Assembly: GCF_900176285.1 (NCBI RefSeq)
Contig: NZ_FWXF01000001.1
Coordinates: forward strand, 437,987 to 501,986
Length of the DNA stretch: 64,000 bases
From: Desulfacinum hydrothermale DSM 13146
GTDB taxonomy: Bacteria > Desulfobacterota > Syntrophobacteria > Syntrophobacterales > DSM-9756
Direction of reading: 5' to 3'
Part shown: positions 42,224 to 52,063 of the stretch, in pieces
How the letters are laid out: each line of letters starts with the position of its first letter
How positions within the stretch are numbered: position 1 is the stretch's first letter
Position numbers and translations under genes: made by a program
The notes under the pieces: generated by a model
Databases searched by the model: none
The model's input: the letters and a program-made list of their open reading frames with translations, nothing else
What the model was told of the DNA's origin: nothing

Positions 42224-43084
42224 ATGCGTACGGTTCTCGTTACAGGGGCTGGTGGCCAACTGGGTTGGGAGTTGCAGCGTTGCCATCGGCAGGGCCTCCG
42301 GCTGGTGGCGCTTCCGCGCGCCGAACTGGATGTGACCCGGCCGGACCAGGTGCGGCGGGCTTTGGAACACATTCGGCCTCAAGTGGTGGTCAACGCGGCG
42401 GCCTACACGGCCGTGGACCGGGCGGAATCGGATCCGGAGGCGGCCTTTCTCATCAACCGGGATGGAGCGGCCCACCTGGCCCAGCAGTGCAGCCGGCAAC
42501 GCATCCGGCTTCTGCATGTTTCCACGGACTTTGTTTTCGACGGAAACGCAAGCCGTCCCTACAAACCCACCGATCCGACCCATCCCCTGGGAGTTTATGG
42601 CCGGAGCAAGAGGGCCGGCGAGGAGGCGGTCTTGGAGCTTCATCCCGGCGGGTCCACGGTAGTGAGAACGGCATGGCTCTATTCCGAGCATGGATCCAAT
42701 TTTGTGAAGACCATGCTGAAGCTCTTCTCCCAGCGGGAGGAAGTGGCGGTGGTTTGTGACCAGGTGGGAACCCCCACGTGGGCCCATGATCTGGCGCGAT
42801 TCTTATCACACCTGGCCTTCCTGGACGATGCGCCGTCCATCGTCCATTTCACCGATGCCGGTGTGGCATCCTGGTACGATCTGGCCGTGGCCGTGGAAGA
42901 AGAAACGCGGGCGGCAAGAGGCCGCCGGGTTCGCGTGCGGCCCATCCCCAGCGCGGCCTACCCCACACCGGCGAAGCGGCCCAACTACAGTGTTCTGGAC
43001 AAGGAAGAAACCTGGAAGCTCTGGCCGGAAGAGCCGCTCCATTGGAGGGAGACCCTCCGGCGCATGTTATCCCGCCTTCCATGA
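42224..43084 (+). CDS. rfbD: dTDP-4-dehydrorhamnose reductase
   Basis: A 286-residue short-chain dehydrogenase. The cofactor loop LVTGAGGQLGWEL is at residues 5-17, VVNAAAYTAVDRAE at about 60, and the catalytic STDFVFDG and YGRSK (Tyr-Lys) follow. It reduces dTDP-4-keto-L-rhamnose to dTDP-L-rhamnose for surface polysaccharide. ATG 42224 follows GAGGAG by seven bases. It converges on pabC. Confidence 0.94.
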   Translation: MRTVLVTGAGGQLGWELQRCHRQGLRLVALPRAELDVTRPDQVRRALEHIRPQVVVNAAAYTAVDRAESDPEAAFLINRDGAAHLAQQCSRQRIRLLHVSTDFVFDGNASRPYKPTDPTHPLGVYGRSKRAGEEAVLELHPGGSTVVRTAWLYSEHGSNFVKTMLKLFSQREEVAVVCDQVGTPTWAHDLARFLSHLAFLDDAPSIVHFTDAGVASWYDLAVAVEEETRAARGRRVRVRPIPSAAYPTPAKRPNYSVLDKEETWKLWPEEPLHWRETLRRMLSRLP

Positions 43085-43143
43085 TGCCACCTGGATACAT
43101 GGGCCAAGCGGCTCTATTGCATGGCACGGCATCACCGCCTTGA

Positions 43144-43187
43144 GACCGAGGCCCCAAGGGTTCCGATCAGGAAAGGGGCCTTTGGTC
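43144..43187. terminator. Hairpin between converging rfbD and pabC
   Basis: GACC plus AGGCCCC (43144-43155) pairs with GGGGCCT plus GGTC (43175-43187), with one interior mismatch. It lies midway in the 137-base convergent spacer and may end both messages. Confidence 0.5.
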
Positions 43188-43221
43188 GGCTCGGCGGGCC
43201 CATGCGTCTTCCCGCAAGGCC

Positions 43222-44100
43222 TTAGAGGCGTGTACCCGCTTGGAAAAAATGTTCGCGGTATTGGTCGGCTCGGCGTCGGAACATCCGGGGCAAGGCCACA
43301 TCATCCACGCTCCGCACGGGCAGCACGCCCATGAGGGAGTTGGTGGTCCAAAGCGCCTCATAAGAAGAAAGGTCCCCTGGGGTGACGGCGGCACGGGTCA
43401 CCTGCCAGCCGTCTTTTGAAAACATCCGAGCGATCCTCTCTTCCGCAGTTCCCGGAAGCCGGAAGGGGCTGGCGGAAAGTGTGCAGACGCCTTCGTTCAG
43501 GAAGATCAGGGAGCCGGTGCTGGTCTCGGCCAAGGTACCGTTGGGGTCCGTGAGGAGCGCCTCATGGAAGCCGGTGTCGCGCGCCATTTGCCTGGCCTGG
43601 AGATAGAGCAGGTAGTTGCAGGTCTTGAAGGCGGCGAGAGCGGAGGTGAAGGGCGATTTCACCAGGTGCAGCCGCCAGCCCGATTCGCACTCCCGGCGGG
43701 TGGGGGGGTGGTAGGGAGCCGCCATGGCCAGCAGGGTGGGGGAGGCCGGGGTGGGGAGCCCGAGATCCATGGCCCGTCCCCGGGTGATCTGGATTCTGAG
43801 GCGGGCCGGCCCGGCGGTGAGGCCGTTCTTTTTCAGTAGATTTTCCAATAGGTCCCGCCACCGGGAGATGTCTCTTAGCGACGGGAAGGCGTTTTCGGGC
43901 GTCAACCGCAGCTGCCCGGACGCTTTTCGAAGCCTTTCCAGATGGTCGGCCACGTAGAGCACGTTCCCGTTCTGAGCCCGCAGCGTTTCGAACAAGCCGT
44001 CGCCGTAGAGGAAGCCTCGGTCCAGGGGCGAAATCCGGGCGTCTGCTTCCGCCACGAATGAGCCGTTCAGCCACACCACGCGATCCGGACTGTCGGTCAT
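43222..44100 (-). CDS. pabC: Aminodeoxychorismate lyase (class IV aminotransferase fold)
   Basis: A 292-residue PLP enzyme. WLNGSFVAEADARISPLDRGFLYGDGLFETLR is the class IV start, KTCNYLLYLQARQMA holds the PLP Lys near residue 150, and EALLTDPNGTLAETSTGSLIFL follows. PabC releases pyruvate from aminodeoxychorismate to give p-aminobenzoate. The gene is coupled to pabB through an ATGA overlap, which favours this role over a branched-chain or D-amino-acid aminotransferase. GGAGGAG precedes the ATG. Confidence 0.9.
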   Translation of the reverse strand: MTDSPDRVVWLNGSFVAEADARISPLDRGFLYGDGLFETLRAQNGNVLYVADHLERLRKASGQLRLTPENAFPSLRDISRWRDLLENLLKKNGLTAGPARLRIQITRGRAMDLGLPTPASPTLLAMAAPYHPPTRRECESGWRLHLVKSPFTSALAAFKTCNYLLYLQARQMARDTGFHEALLTDPNGTLAETSTGSLIFLNEGVCTLSASPFRLPGTAEERIARMFSKDGWQVTRAAVTPGDLSSYEALWTTNSLMGVLPVRSVDDVALPRMFRRRADQYREHFFQAGTRL

Positions 44101-45518
44101 GGATCTCCTCCGGTTTCCCGTTCCCATCTTTTCAGGAGATGAAAAAAAGTCCGCCCCTTGTGCAGCGTTTCCTGATACTCCGCCTCTTCGTCGGAATCGT
44201 AGACCACGCCCCCTCCCACGGCCAAGTGCAGCATCCCGTCCTTCAAGATGGCGGTTCGGATCGCGATGTTCAGGTCCATGTTTTCGTGCCAGCCCAGGTA
44301 CCCGATGGATCCCGTGTAGACGTGGCGTACGTGCTTTTCCAGCTCGTCGATGATTTCCATGGCCCGGATCTTGGGGCATCCTGTGATGGATCCGCCCGGA
44401 AAAGTGGCCCGAAGAACCTGTCCATGGGTGGTGCCTTCTTTCAGGCGCCCCTCCACAATGGAGATCAGGTGGTGCACGTTTTCGTAGGATTCCACCTTCT
44501 TATGGTGGCGGACCACCACGGATCGACGGCGGCAAACCCGGCCCAGGTCGTTTCTCAAAAGGTCCACGATCATGGACAGCTCCGCGTCATCTTTGGGATG
44601 GATGATCAGGTCCCGGAGGTTTTCCGCGTCCTCTCCAGCCGTTTTACCCCGGGGCCGGGTGCCTTTGATCGGCCGGGTTTCGATGAGATCCCCCCTGCGG
44701 TAGAGAAAGCGCTCCATGGACGTGCTGAGCACCCGATGGCCGGGGGCGTGGATGTGGGCGAAGAAGGGGGCCGGGTTTTTCTGGAACAAGGCGGTCCAAA
44801 ATCGCCAGGGATCTCCTGCAAAGGGAGCGGTAAACCGTTGGGACAAGTTCACCTGGTAGACGTGTCCCTGGCGGATGTAGCGCCGAATGGCCGCCACGGC
44901 CCTCAGGTATTCGCCGTGGCTGAAATCGCTGAAGGCTTGGCCTACGCCGTCCACCAGGTCCGGGGCCTTGACGGACGGGCCCCAAGGGGCCTCAGGAACA
45001 GTCCCGGCCTGGTCTTCCAAGGCGAAACGGATGTGGATCGTCCGGGAGCTGGCCCGGTCGTAGACCAGGATATCGCCCGGAATGAAAAGGTACATGTCCG
45101 GCAGGTTGAGATCATCTCGCGCGGTCTGGGGCAGTCTTTCCAGGGTGTTCTTGAGCTCATAGGCCAAATAGCCCACGGCACCGCCTGCAAAGGGTTCTGG
45201 GGCTGGAAGGTCGGTCGGGGTCGTGAGCTTGAGGAAGTCATCCAGCGCATGGAAGGGATTGGCCCGGAAGGTGTGTGCCTTGGTGGGCAGTTCCAAGCGT
45301 ACCCGATGTCCCTTAGCCGATAGCACCGCCAGGGGGTTCCAGCAGGCCAGGCAATAACGGCTGCAGTCCAAACAACCGCCGCTCATGAGAACGGCGCTGT
45401 GGATTCTTTGTCCAATCGCTTTGGCCCTGTCCAGGAAAGATGGGTCCGTCTCCTGTTCTGAAACCACATGGGAGGACAGGTGCACCGCGGGCTTTAAGAT
45501 CTCATCAAGACCTTTCAC
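44097..45518 (-). CDS. pabB: Aminodeoxychorismate synthase component I
   Basis: A 473-residue chorismate-using enzyme. The C-terminal catalytic half is complete: GHVYQVNLSQRF, ETRPIKGTRPRG, MIVDLLRNDLGRVC, FPGGSITGCPKIRAMEIIDELE and GSIGYLGWHENMDLNIAIRT. PIKGT with Lys, rather than the PIAGT of anthranilate synthase TrpE, supports PabB. The start is GTG 45518, overlapping the pabA stop as GTGA and seven bases after GGAGG. The first 70 residues are Cys-rich (SGGCLDCSRYCLAC) and unusual. Its partner genes are pabA and pabC on either side. Confidence 0.93.
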   Translation of the reverse strand: MKGLDEILKPAVHLSSHVVSEQETDPSFLDRAKAIGQRIHSAVLMSGGCLDCSRYCLACWNPLAVLSAKGHRVRLELPTKAHTFRANPFHALDDFLKLTTPTDLPAPEPFAGGAVGYLAYELKNTLERLPQTARDDLNLPDMYLFIPGDILVYDRASSRTIHIRFALEDQAGTVPEAPWGPSVKAPDLVDGVGQAFSDFSHGEYLRAVAAIRRYIRQGHVYQVNLSQRFTAPFAGDPWRFWTALFQKNPAPFFAHIHAPGHRVLSTSMERFLYRRGDLIETRPIKGTRPRGKTAGEDAENLRDLIIHPKDDAELSMIVDLLRNDLGRVCRRRSVVVRHHKKVESYENVHHLISIVEGRLKEGTTHGQVLRATFPGGSITGCPKIRAMEIIDELEKHVRHVYTGSIGYLGWHENMDLNIAIRTAILKDGMLHLAVGGGVVYDSDEEAEYQETLHKGRTFFHLLKRWERETGGDP

Positions 45519-46183
45519 GGCCGGGCCTCCAACATCTCGGACCCGGGCGGCTCGGGCCTCAACCAGCGGGGAAAGCGGGACTTCTGCGGTGCAAGAAGGT
45601 CTGCGTCCGGGCAAAAGTTGGGATGGAGGGACAGAAAATTGGCCATGACCTCCAAGCCAAATTCCGACAGAAACGATTCGGGATGGAATTGCACGCCCCA
45701 CACCGGCAGGCTCTGATGGCGGAGAGCCATGAGCACGCCGTCGTCGGCCCAGGCGGTTGGCACCAGAACCGGGGGCACATCGGCACATTGGAGGGAATGA
45801 TAGCGGGCCACCCAGAAGGGAGAGGGGATCCCGGAAAACATGGGATCGTGTCCATGGTGAATCCGGCAGCGTTTGCCGTGCAGCGGGACAGGGGCGCGGG
45901 TGGTTTGGCCTCCGTAGGCCTCGTTGATCACTTGCATCCCCAGGCACACTCCCAGGATCGGTGTCGTTTCCTGAAAGGCCCGCACAACCTGGATACTGAT
46001 GCCGGCATGGCGGGGATCCTTTGGGCCCGGTGAGATGCAGATCCAATCCGGGCGCATCCGGGATAGGTCCTGGAGGGTCACCACGTCGTGGCGATAGACC
46101 CGCACGTCGATCTGGAATTCGAGAAAGAGTTGGTACAGGTTGTAGGTGAAGGAATCGTAGTTGTCGATGAGCACCAGCTGCAT
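45515..46183 (-). CDS. pabA: Aminodeoxychorismate/anthranilate synthase glutamine amidotransferase
   Basis: A 222-residue class I glutamine amidotransferase that feeds ammonia to PabB. It starts MQLVLIDNYDSFTYNLYQ, has ISPGPKDPRHAG and the nucleophile loop ILGVCLGMQVINEAYGG with Cys near residue 80, then VWGVQFHPESFLSEFG with the triad His and Glu. ATG 46183 follows GGGGAGGGG. The PabA/TrpG families are not separable by motif; position beside pabB and pabC decides. A strong terminator ends the preceding message upstream. Confidence 0.93.
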   Translation of the reverse strand: MQLVLIDNYDSFTYNLYQLFLEFQIDVRVYRHDVVTLQDLSRMRPDWICISPGPKDPRHAGISIQVVRAFQETTPILGVCLGMQVINEAYGGQTTRAPVPLHGKRCRIHHGHDPMFSGIPSPFWVARYHSLQCADVPPVLVPTAWADDGVLMALRHQSLPVWGVQFHPESFLSEFGLEVMANFLSLHPNFCPDADLLAPQKSRFPRWLRPEPPGSEMLEARP

Positions 46184-46195
46184 GGTGTCCCCTCC

Positions 46196-46236
46196 CCAAA
46201 AAAAGAAGCCACCCCGCCCTGGAGGCTGGGTGGCTT
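46196..46236 (-). terminator. Strong rho-independent terminator after the O-methyltransferase
   Basis: On the minus strand AAGCCACCC (46236-46228) and GGGTGGCTT (46214-46206) form a perfect nine-pair stem, followed by CTTTTTTTT. It separates the methyltransferase gene from pabA. Confidence 0.85.
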
Positions 46237-46287
46237 GAATGGCCTGACATACCTCAATCATCTTTATGCCAGGGGGGGACGGCCTTG

Positions 46288-47268
46288 TCAAGAAGTGGCG
46301 AGAACGAGGGAATCCATGCGCGCTCCTTTGCGTATCCATTGCACATGGCGAAACCCCGCCCATTTTAGGTCTTCCGCCACCTCCTCGAAGGTGTAGGTGT
46401 CGCCCCCGGCGGTGTTGGCCAGCATGTTGATGGCAAAAAGGGCGCCCGCCGCCGGCCAGGTTCTATCTGAATCCATGATGTGGTCTCGGATGAGCAGACC
46501 GCCTTCGGGTTGCAAGGCCCGTTGGATCTTTTGGAAAAGCGTTCGGTTTTCTTCACGGCTGTTCTGATGGATGATGGCCGACAGTAGAGCCAGGTCGCAG
46601 CCGGATGGAAGTTCATCGTTGTAGAAATCTCCCGCAACCAGCGTCACGCGATCCAGCAGTCGTGCCTGCGCCAGCCTTTCTTGGGCCATGGGGATCACGT
46701 CGGGCAGATCGAACAGGACGGCTCTCATGGACGGGTTTTCTTCCAGGAACGCTATGGTGTAGGTGCCCGATCCCCCTCCGATGTCCAAAAGGCTGCGGTA
46801 AGGGCTCAGGTCCAGGGAGCGGGCGATCTCACGCGCCAGGTTCCGCCCCACCACGTGCATAGCCCCGATGAAGGCCTTTAGGGATTCAGGTCCCGAAGCC
46901 GTGGGGGCTTTGCGCTGCGCGTTGGTTCCTTCTTGCACGGTACGAGTGAGGTGGTGCCAATTGTCCCACACATGATTCATGTGAAGCACCATGGGCAAAA
47001 CGCTCTCGGGGTGGCGGGCCGAAAAGACCGCCCCTTCTTCCGTCAGGCGGTAGGCGCCGTCTTCTTTTGCCAGGTGCCCGAAGGTGACCAGGCAGTCCAA
47101 AAGGCGGCTCAGGGCTCGCAGGTCGGTTCCCGTCTTTTCCGCCAGTTGCTCGGCGGACAGGGGCCCGTCGTGCAAGGCCGTGAACACATCCAATTCCGCC
47201 GCGGTGAGGAGAATGCGGCTCTTCATAAAACCGCGGACCGGTTCCAAAGGATCGGGGCTGGATGCCAT
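46288..47268 (-). CDS. SAM-dependent O-methyltransferase (family 2, HIOMT-like)
   Basis: A 326-residue methyltransferase with the two-part layout of family 2. The N-terminal winged-helix dimerisation domain (residues about 10-90) shows ILLTAAELDVFTALHDGPLS and LDCLVTFGHLAKEDGAYRLT. The SAM domain shows LLDIGGGSGTYTIAFLEENP near residue 165, VTLVAGDFYNDELPSGCDL and ILLxRD-like LLIRDHIMD. The His used as catalytic base in plant relatives appears as AIIHQNS, so O-methylation is plausible. The substrate is unknown. AAAGGAGATCCC precedes the ATG. It is divergent from the cytochrome pseudogene. Confidence 0.88.
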   Translation of the reverse strand: MASSPDPLEPVRGFMKSRILLTAAELDVFTALHDGPLSAEQLAEKTGTDLRALSRLLDCLVTFGHLAKEDGAYRLTEEGAVFSARHPESVLPMVLHMNHVWDNWHHLTRTVQEGTNAQRKAPTASGPESLKAFIGAMHVVGRNLAREIARSLDLSPYRSLLDIGGGSGTYTIAFLEENPSMRAVLFDLPDVIPMAQERLAQARLLDRVTLVAGDFYNDELPSGCDLALLSAIIHQNSREENRTLFQKIQRALQPEGGLLIRDHIMDSDRTWPAAGALFAINMLANTAGGDTYTFEEVAEDLKWAGFRHVQWIRKGARMDSLVLATS

Positions 47269-47366
47269 GGGATCTCCTTTTCTGGGTGAAAGGCTCTCAT
47301 TTTTGAATCACGCAAGAACCGATATCCCAGGCCCGGAGAGCCGTCAACCCGCATGTGGCAACGCGT

Positions 47367-47636
47367 TTTCGGAAAGGCCATCCGTCACGTTCCCCCATGA
47401 ACGATACGCCGAGGCCATCGACTGCAGTCGCTGTCATCACGATTATGACCGCTCTGGAGCCAACCTGGGGGGGGGAGGAGCAGAAATGTTCCACCTGCCA
47501 TACGGCGGTGGCTGACGGGAACGCCGTCCCCCTCAAGAGGGCTTTCCACCTGCAATGCAAATCGTGTGATGAACGGTTGAACAGCCGGGAAGGGATGAAC
47601 CTGCCGGTGATGTGCGGCCAGTGCCACAAGCCCTGA
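47367..47636 (+). pseudogene. Class III (c3/c7-type) cytochrome remnant, frameshifted
   Basis: The first part, SVTFPHERYAEAIDCSRCHH followed by DYDRSGANL, is in one frame. After a run of nine G at 47467-47475 the family continues in another frame with QKCSTCHTAV, LKRAFHLQCKSCD and PVMCGQCHKP to the stop at 47634. A class III cytochrome would read FPHxxH and CxxCH at these places, so besides the frameshift one axial His has become Tyr and one heme motif has lost its His (CKSCD). No signal peptide or ribosome site precedes it. It retains a strong terminator. Confidence 0.75.
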
Positions 47637-47678
47637 GAGTGGCCCGGGGCCGACAGCGACACGGCAAACGCAACGCTG

Positions 47679-47705
47679 CGGGGGGCGAACGGCCCCCCGT
47701 TTTTT
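47679..47705 (+). terminator. Strong rho-independent terminator
   Basis: CGGGGGGC (47679-47686) pairs perfectly with GCCCCCCG (47692-47699), followed by six T. It is 43 bases after the cytochrome pseudogene stop and isolates ndk from upstream transcription. Confidence 0.9.
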
Positions 47706-47813
47706 GTGGTCGCCCCATGGCTCGGCCCCACCTCAAGTTCTGGCTTGACTTTTGTCCCGGCAGACCGCATGAGGTAGCGGACTGAAAAAATCATCGTTTC
47801 TAGGAGGTAAGGA

Positions 47814-48230
47814 ATGGAACGGACCTTGTCGATCATTAAGCCCGATGGAGTGGAACGCGGTCTCGTTGGTGAGGTGATCACGCGATTTGAAAAGGCGGGC
47901 ATCCGGATTGCGGCCATGAAGATGCGCCATCTGACCAAGAAGGAAGCGGAAGCCTTTTACGCGGTACACCGGGAAAGGCCCTTCTTCGACAGCCTCACCA
48001 CCTACATGTCATCGGGGCCCGTGGTCGTGATGGTGTTGGAAGGGGACCAGGTGATCCAGAAGAACCGGGAGATCATGGGAGCCACCAATCCGGCGGATGC
48101 CGCCCCGGGAACCATTCGCAAGGATTTTGCCCTGGACGTGGAAAAGAACACCGTCCATGGATCGGACGCCCCCGAAACGGCGCAAAAGGAAATCGCGTTT
48201 TTCTTCTCCGAGCTGGAAATCTGTTCCTGA
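47814..48230 (+). CDS. ndk: Nucleoside diphosphate kinase
   Basis: A 138-residue enzyme that balances NTP pools by a phospho-His intermediate. [22 protein letters not shown] is the N-terminus, and the active-site motif [20 protein letters not shown] has the catalytic His near residue 117. Length is standard. TAGGAGGTAAGGA gives an excellent ribosome site. It is a single-gene unit, between a terminator and a dispersed repeat. Confidence 0.97.
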   Translation: MERTLSIIKPDGVERGLVGEVITRFEKAGIRIAAMKMRHLTKKEAEAFYAVHRERPFFDSLTTYMSSGPVVVMVLEGDQVIQKNREIMGATNPADAAPGTIRKDFALDVEKNTVHGSDAPETAQKEIAFFFSELEICS

Positions 48231-48261
48231 TCCCTTGGGGCATTCCCGCGTTCCTTCCAGG

Positions 48262-48433
48262 GGATTGCCTGACAATGGCCTTTCGGCCTTTTGTGGCTTT
48301 CTGACCGGTTGAAATTTCACCGGCCCCGTGGTGCTTTTTGAATTCTCGGCCAGCTTTTTAGGGGCGGGGTCAAAACCCGCCCCTATCTGCTGCAATGCAG
48401 GCCGGCAGCACGGGCCCGCCTGGTAGTCCCAAC
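48262..48433 (+). repeat. Dispersed intergenic repeat, copy 4
   Basis: Reads GGGATTGCCTGACAATGGCC, TTTTGTGGCTTTCTGA, GTTGAAATTTCACC, GTGGTGCTTTTTGAATTC, then the palindrome described separately, then CAGGCCGGCAGCACGGGCC and GCCTGGTAG. It carries both halves of the family: the arm shared with 27.3 kb and the tail shared with 2.8 kb. It starts 32 bases past the ndk stop. Confidence 0.78.
48358..48386. repeat. GGGGCGGG/CCCGCCCC palindrome, copy 3
   Basis: TTAGGGGCGGG and CCCGCCCCTA flank a seven-base centre (GTCAAAA), a variant of the TTCGGAA centre of the copies at 8916 and 27393. It lies inside repeat copy 4. Confidence 0.75.
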
Positions 48434-48829
48434 TTTCCATCCGCCCACGATGGAAACAACCTCCACGTTCTCGGAAAAGCTCCTTTCAGGGGCTTGCCTG
48501 CCCGGGCCTGCCTTGAAGGCACGTGGTGTCCAGGTTGTTTTGAAAGCCAGGGGCTTCCTTCTTCGTTCGTCGCTGCGGGGCTCCAGCGCCGCGACTCAAT
48601 GGCCCATGGGGCGTCCGGGGGCTCTCCGGCGGATCCGATGGGCTGCGCTACGAGAAATCCTTGCATCCCCAGCGCTTACGGAGAGTCTCCTGGAGCCGGC
48701 GAACCTTCTCGTGACTCACTCCAACCTCTGTGGCATACTGCACCCACTCGCTGTGAAAATGATCCGCGCCTCCAGAAGGGAAACGGGACCGCCGGGTACC
48801 AAAAGGGATTGGCAGCCAGGAGTTGGACG
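48434..48829. other. Spacer upstream of mltD, no supported gene
   Basis: About 400 bases with no confident coding frame, although several long frames stay open. A minus-strand stretch near 48650-48765 reads HSEWVQYATEVGVSHEKVRR and could be a decayed helical protein, but it has no start and no recognised family. AGGAG for mltD lies at the right end. Confidence 0.35.
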
Positions 48830-49921
48830 ATGATGGCAGGACGAAGACGGTGGGTTGGGGCCCTGTTGGGGATCTGCTTTCTGTGGAGTTCTTTCGCCAT
48901 GGCTACGAGCGCCCAGTCGGAGCCTTCGGCGCCCGCTCAGGTGGTTCCCTACGTGGCGCCACCCAACCACCTGGACCTGTGCGGCGAGCCGGTTCCGCTC
49001 CATATCCAGGATGTGTGGGAGCGTTTCGATCGTGAGTTCACCATCCTGGTCTATGCACACGCCCAGGTCTATCTGTGGCTCAAAAGGGCCGAACGCTTTT
49101 TTCCCTGGTTCGAGGAAGAACTCAAACGGCGCAATCTCCCGCTGGATCTCAAATACGTGGCCGTAGCGGAGAGCGATCTTCAGCATGCGGCCTATTCGCC
49201 CATGGGAGCTGCCGGCATGTGGCAGTTTATCCCGGGTACGGGGCGGCGTTATGGCCTGGATAAGAGTAGGGCGCTGGATGAACGCTACGACTTCGAGCTG
49301 GCCACGGACAGTGCCCTTCGCTACCTCAAAGATCTCTATGACATGTTCCAGAACTGGACCTTGGCCATCGCCGCCTATAACTGCGGCGAAAAGCGCGTTC
49401 AGCAGGAGATCGAGCGCCAGAAGGTGCGCGATTATTACCAATTGAAGCTCCCGGCGGAAACCGAACGATACATCTTCCGGATCCTGGCTATCAAAGCCAT
49501 CCTGTCCAGTCCGGAAAAGTATGGGTACGCGCTGCCGGAAGGGGCCGGCTATCCGCAGGAGACCTTCGACTATGTGGAGGCGGTGCTCAAATACCCCGTA
49601 CCCATCCAGGCCCTGGCGGAAAAGGCGGGCATCACCTACCGCGAATTCAAGCGCCTCAACCCGGCGTTCATTTCCCAGGTGGTCCCCAGGGGGCACTACC
49701 GGTTTCGGTTGCCCCAGGGCCGGGGCGCCCCGTTTCGCGAGAATCTGACGGCGTTCCTCGACGCCTTCAAACCCAAGGAGATTGTCTACCGGGTTAAGAG
49801 AGGGGATACCCTGACGAGGATCGCCAAGCGCTACGGCGTACGAGTCTCACAGATCAAGCGATGGAACCGGCTTAAAGGTTCCACCATCCGGGTGAACCAA
49901 AGGTTGGTCATCCGGCGTTAA
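48830..49921 (+). CDS. mltD: Membrane-bound lytic murein transglycosylase with LysM (MltD-like)
   Basis: A 363-residue exported protein. The signal peptide is about 27 residues (VGALLGICFLWSSFAMATSA). The SLT domain (about 85-230) has YVAVAESDLQHAAYSPMGAAGMWQFIPGTGRRYGL, with the catalytic Glu in VAES, and TLAIAAYNCGEKRV. The C-terminal LysM (about 318-362), YRVKRGDTLTRIAKRYGV, binds wall glycan. It cleaves peptidoglycan to 1,6-anhydro-MurNAc. ATG 48830 follows AGGAG by eight bases; the open frame upstream has no such site. Confidence 0.93.
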   Translation: MMAGRRRWVGALLGICFLWSSFAMATSAQSEPSAPAQVVPYVAPPNHLDLCGEPVPLHIQDVWERFDREFTILVYAHAQVYLWLKRAERFFPWFEEELKRRNLPLDLKYVAVAESDLQHAAYSPMGAAGMWQFIPGTGRRYGLDKSRALDERYDFELATDSALRYLKDLYDMFQNWTLAIAAYNCGEKRVQQEIERQKVRDYYQLKLPAETERYIFRILAIKAILSSPEKYGYALPEGAGYPQETFDYVEAVLKYPVPIQALAEKAGITYREFKRLNPAFISQVVPRGHYRFRLPQGRGAPFRENLTAFLDAFKPKEIVYRVKRGDTLTRIAKRYGVRVSQIKRWNRLKGSTIRVNQRLVIRR

Positions 49922-49950
49922 TGACCGAAGACCCGGGCGACTCTCGGTCC

Positions 49951-49980
49951 TTGACAACCGCGCGGCGGCCCCACTACGAT
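49951..49980 (+). promoter_or_regulatory. Candidate sigma-70 promoter for cobB-tol
   Basis: TTGACA (49951-49956) is a perfect -35 box, with TACGAT (49975-49980) as the -10 after an 18-base spacer, 46 bp before the cobB ATG. Confidence 0.55.
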
Positions 49981-50025
49981 GCGGCATGGACTGAGAAATG
50001 GGTTAGATAACAGGAGTTTAACCAC

Positions 50026-50763
50026 ATGGACCGCCTCATCCAACAGGCTGCGGATCGGCTTTTGAGCAGTGCCTGGGCCGTGGCGCTCACAGGAGCGGGG
50101 ATCTCCGTGGAGAGCGGAATCCCTGACTTTCGAAGCCCGGGTGGGCTGTGGTCCAAGTACGATCCCATGGAATACGGGGATATCCAGTCTTTTCGGCGCA
50201 ATCCCGGGAAGGTGTGGCGGATGTTGCTGGACATGGACCACCTGCTCCAGAGCGCCGCTCCCAACCCGGCCCATTACGCTCTGGCCAGATTGGAACAGGA
50301 AAAGATCCTGAAAGGGGTTGTGACGCAGAACGTGGACAGCTTGCACCAGCGGGCCGGCAGCCGGAAGGTGGTGGAGTTCCACGGGCATGGTCGAAGCGCT
50401 CGATGCGATGGGTGCGGCAGGCATTTCCCGCGGGAGCATCTGGACCTGAAGGAGCTGCCGCCCCGTTGTCCATGTGGCGGTCCCATTCGGCCCAATTTTG
50501 TCTTCTTCGGAGAAGCCATTCCCGTGGAGGCCCAGAACGAGGCCCTCCGATGGGTGGAGCGCTGCGATGTCTTGTTGGTGGTGGGGACGTCCGCCACGGT
50601 GGCTCCGGCCTCTCATCTGCCGATCATCGCCAAGGGCCGCGGTGCCTTCATTATCGAAATCAATCCCCAGGAATCGGATTTGACGCCAACACTGACGGAT
50701 CTGTACATTGGTGAGCCCGCCGGCCGTGCCTTGTCCGCTCTCGTTTCGGCCATGGGCCTTTGA
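50026..50763 (+). CDS. cobB: NAD-dependent protein deacylase (sirtuin)
   Basis: A 245-residue SIR2-family enzyme. VALTGAGISVESGIPDFRSPGGLW opens the NAD site, VVTQNVDSLHQRAGS and VEFHGHG hold the catalytic His, and CDGC with CPCGG provide the four zinc Cys. GTSATVAPASHLP completes the Rossmann core. It removes acyl groups from protein Lys using NAD. AGGAG precedes the ATG. The tol genes follow after 31 bases, so it may lead that operon. Confidence 0.95.
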   Translation: MDRLIQQAADRLLSSAWAVALTGAGISVESGIPDFRSPGGLWSKYDPMEYGDIQSFRRNPGKVWRMLLDMDHLLQSAAPNPAHYALARLEQEKILKGVVTQNVDSLHQRAGSRKVVEFHGHGRSARCDGCGRHFPREHLDLKELPPRCPCGGPIRPNFVFFGEAIPVEAQNEALRWVERCDVLLVVGTSATVAPASHLPIIAKGRGAFIIEINPQESDLTPTLTDLYIGEPAGRALSALVSAMGL

Positions 50764-50794
50764 ACCGACGGCAAGGAAAGCGAGTGGAAACCTG

Positions 50795-51619
<825 letters not shown>

Positions 51620-51625
51620 TGGGCC

Positions 51626-52057
<432 letters not shown>

Positions 52058-52063
52058 GGGGAC

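Noticed and set aside
47745-47773. TTGACT as a possible -35 box for ndk
   Set aside because: No acceptable -10 at 16-18 bases (CATGAG), so not listed as a promoter.
48650-48765. Minus-strand peptide HSEWVQYATEVGVSHEKVRR
   Set aside because: It looks protein-like, but there is no start codon or known family and the frame is short.
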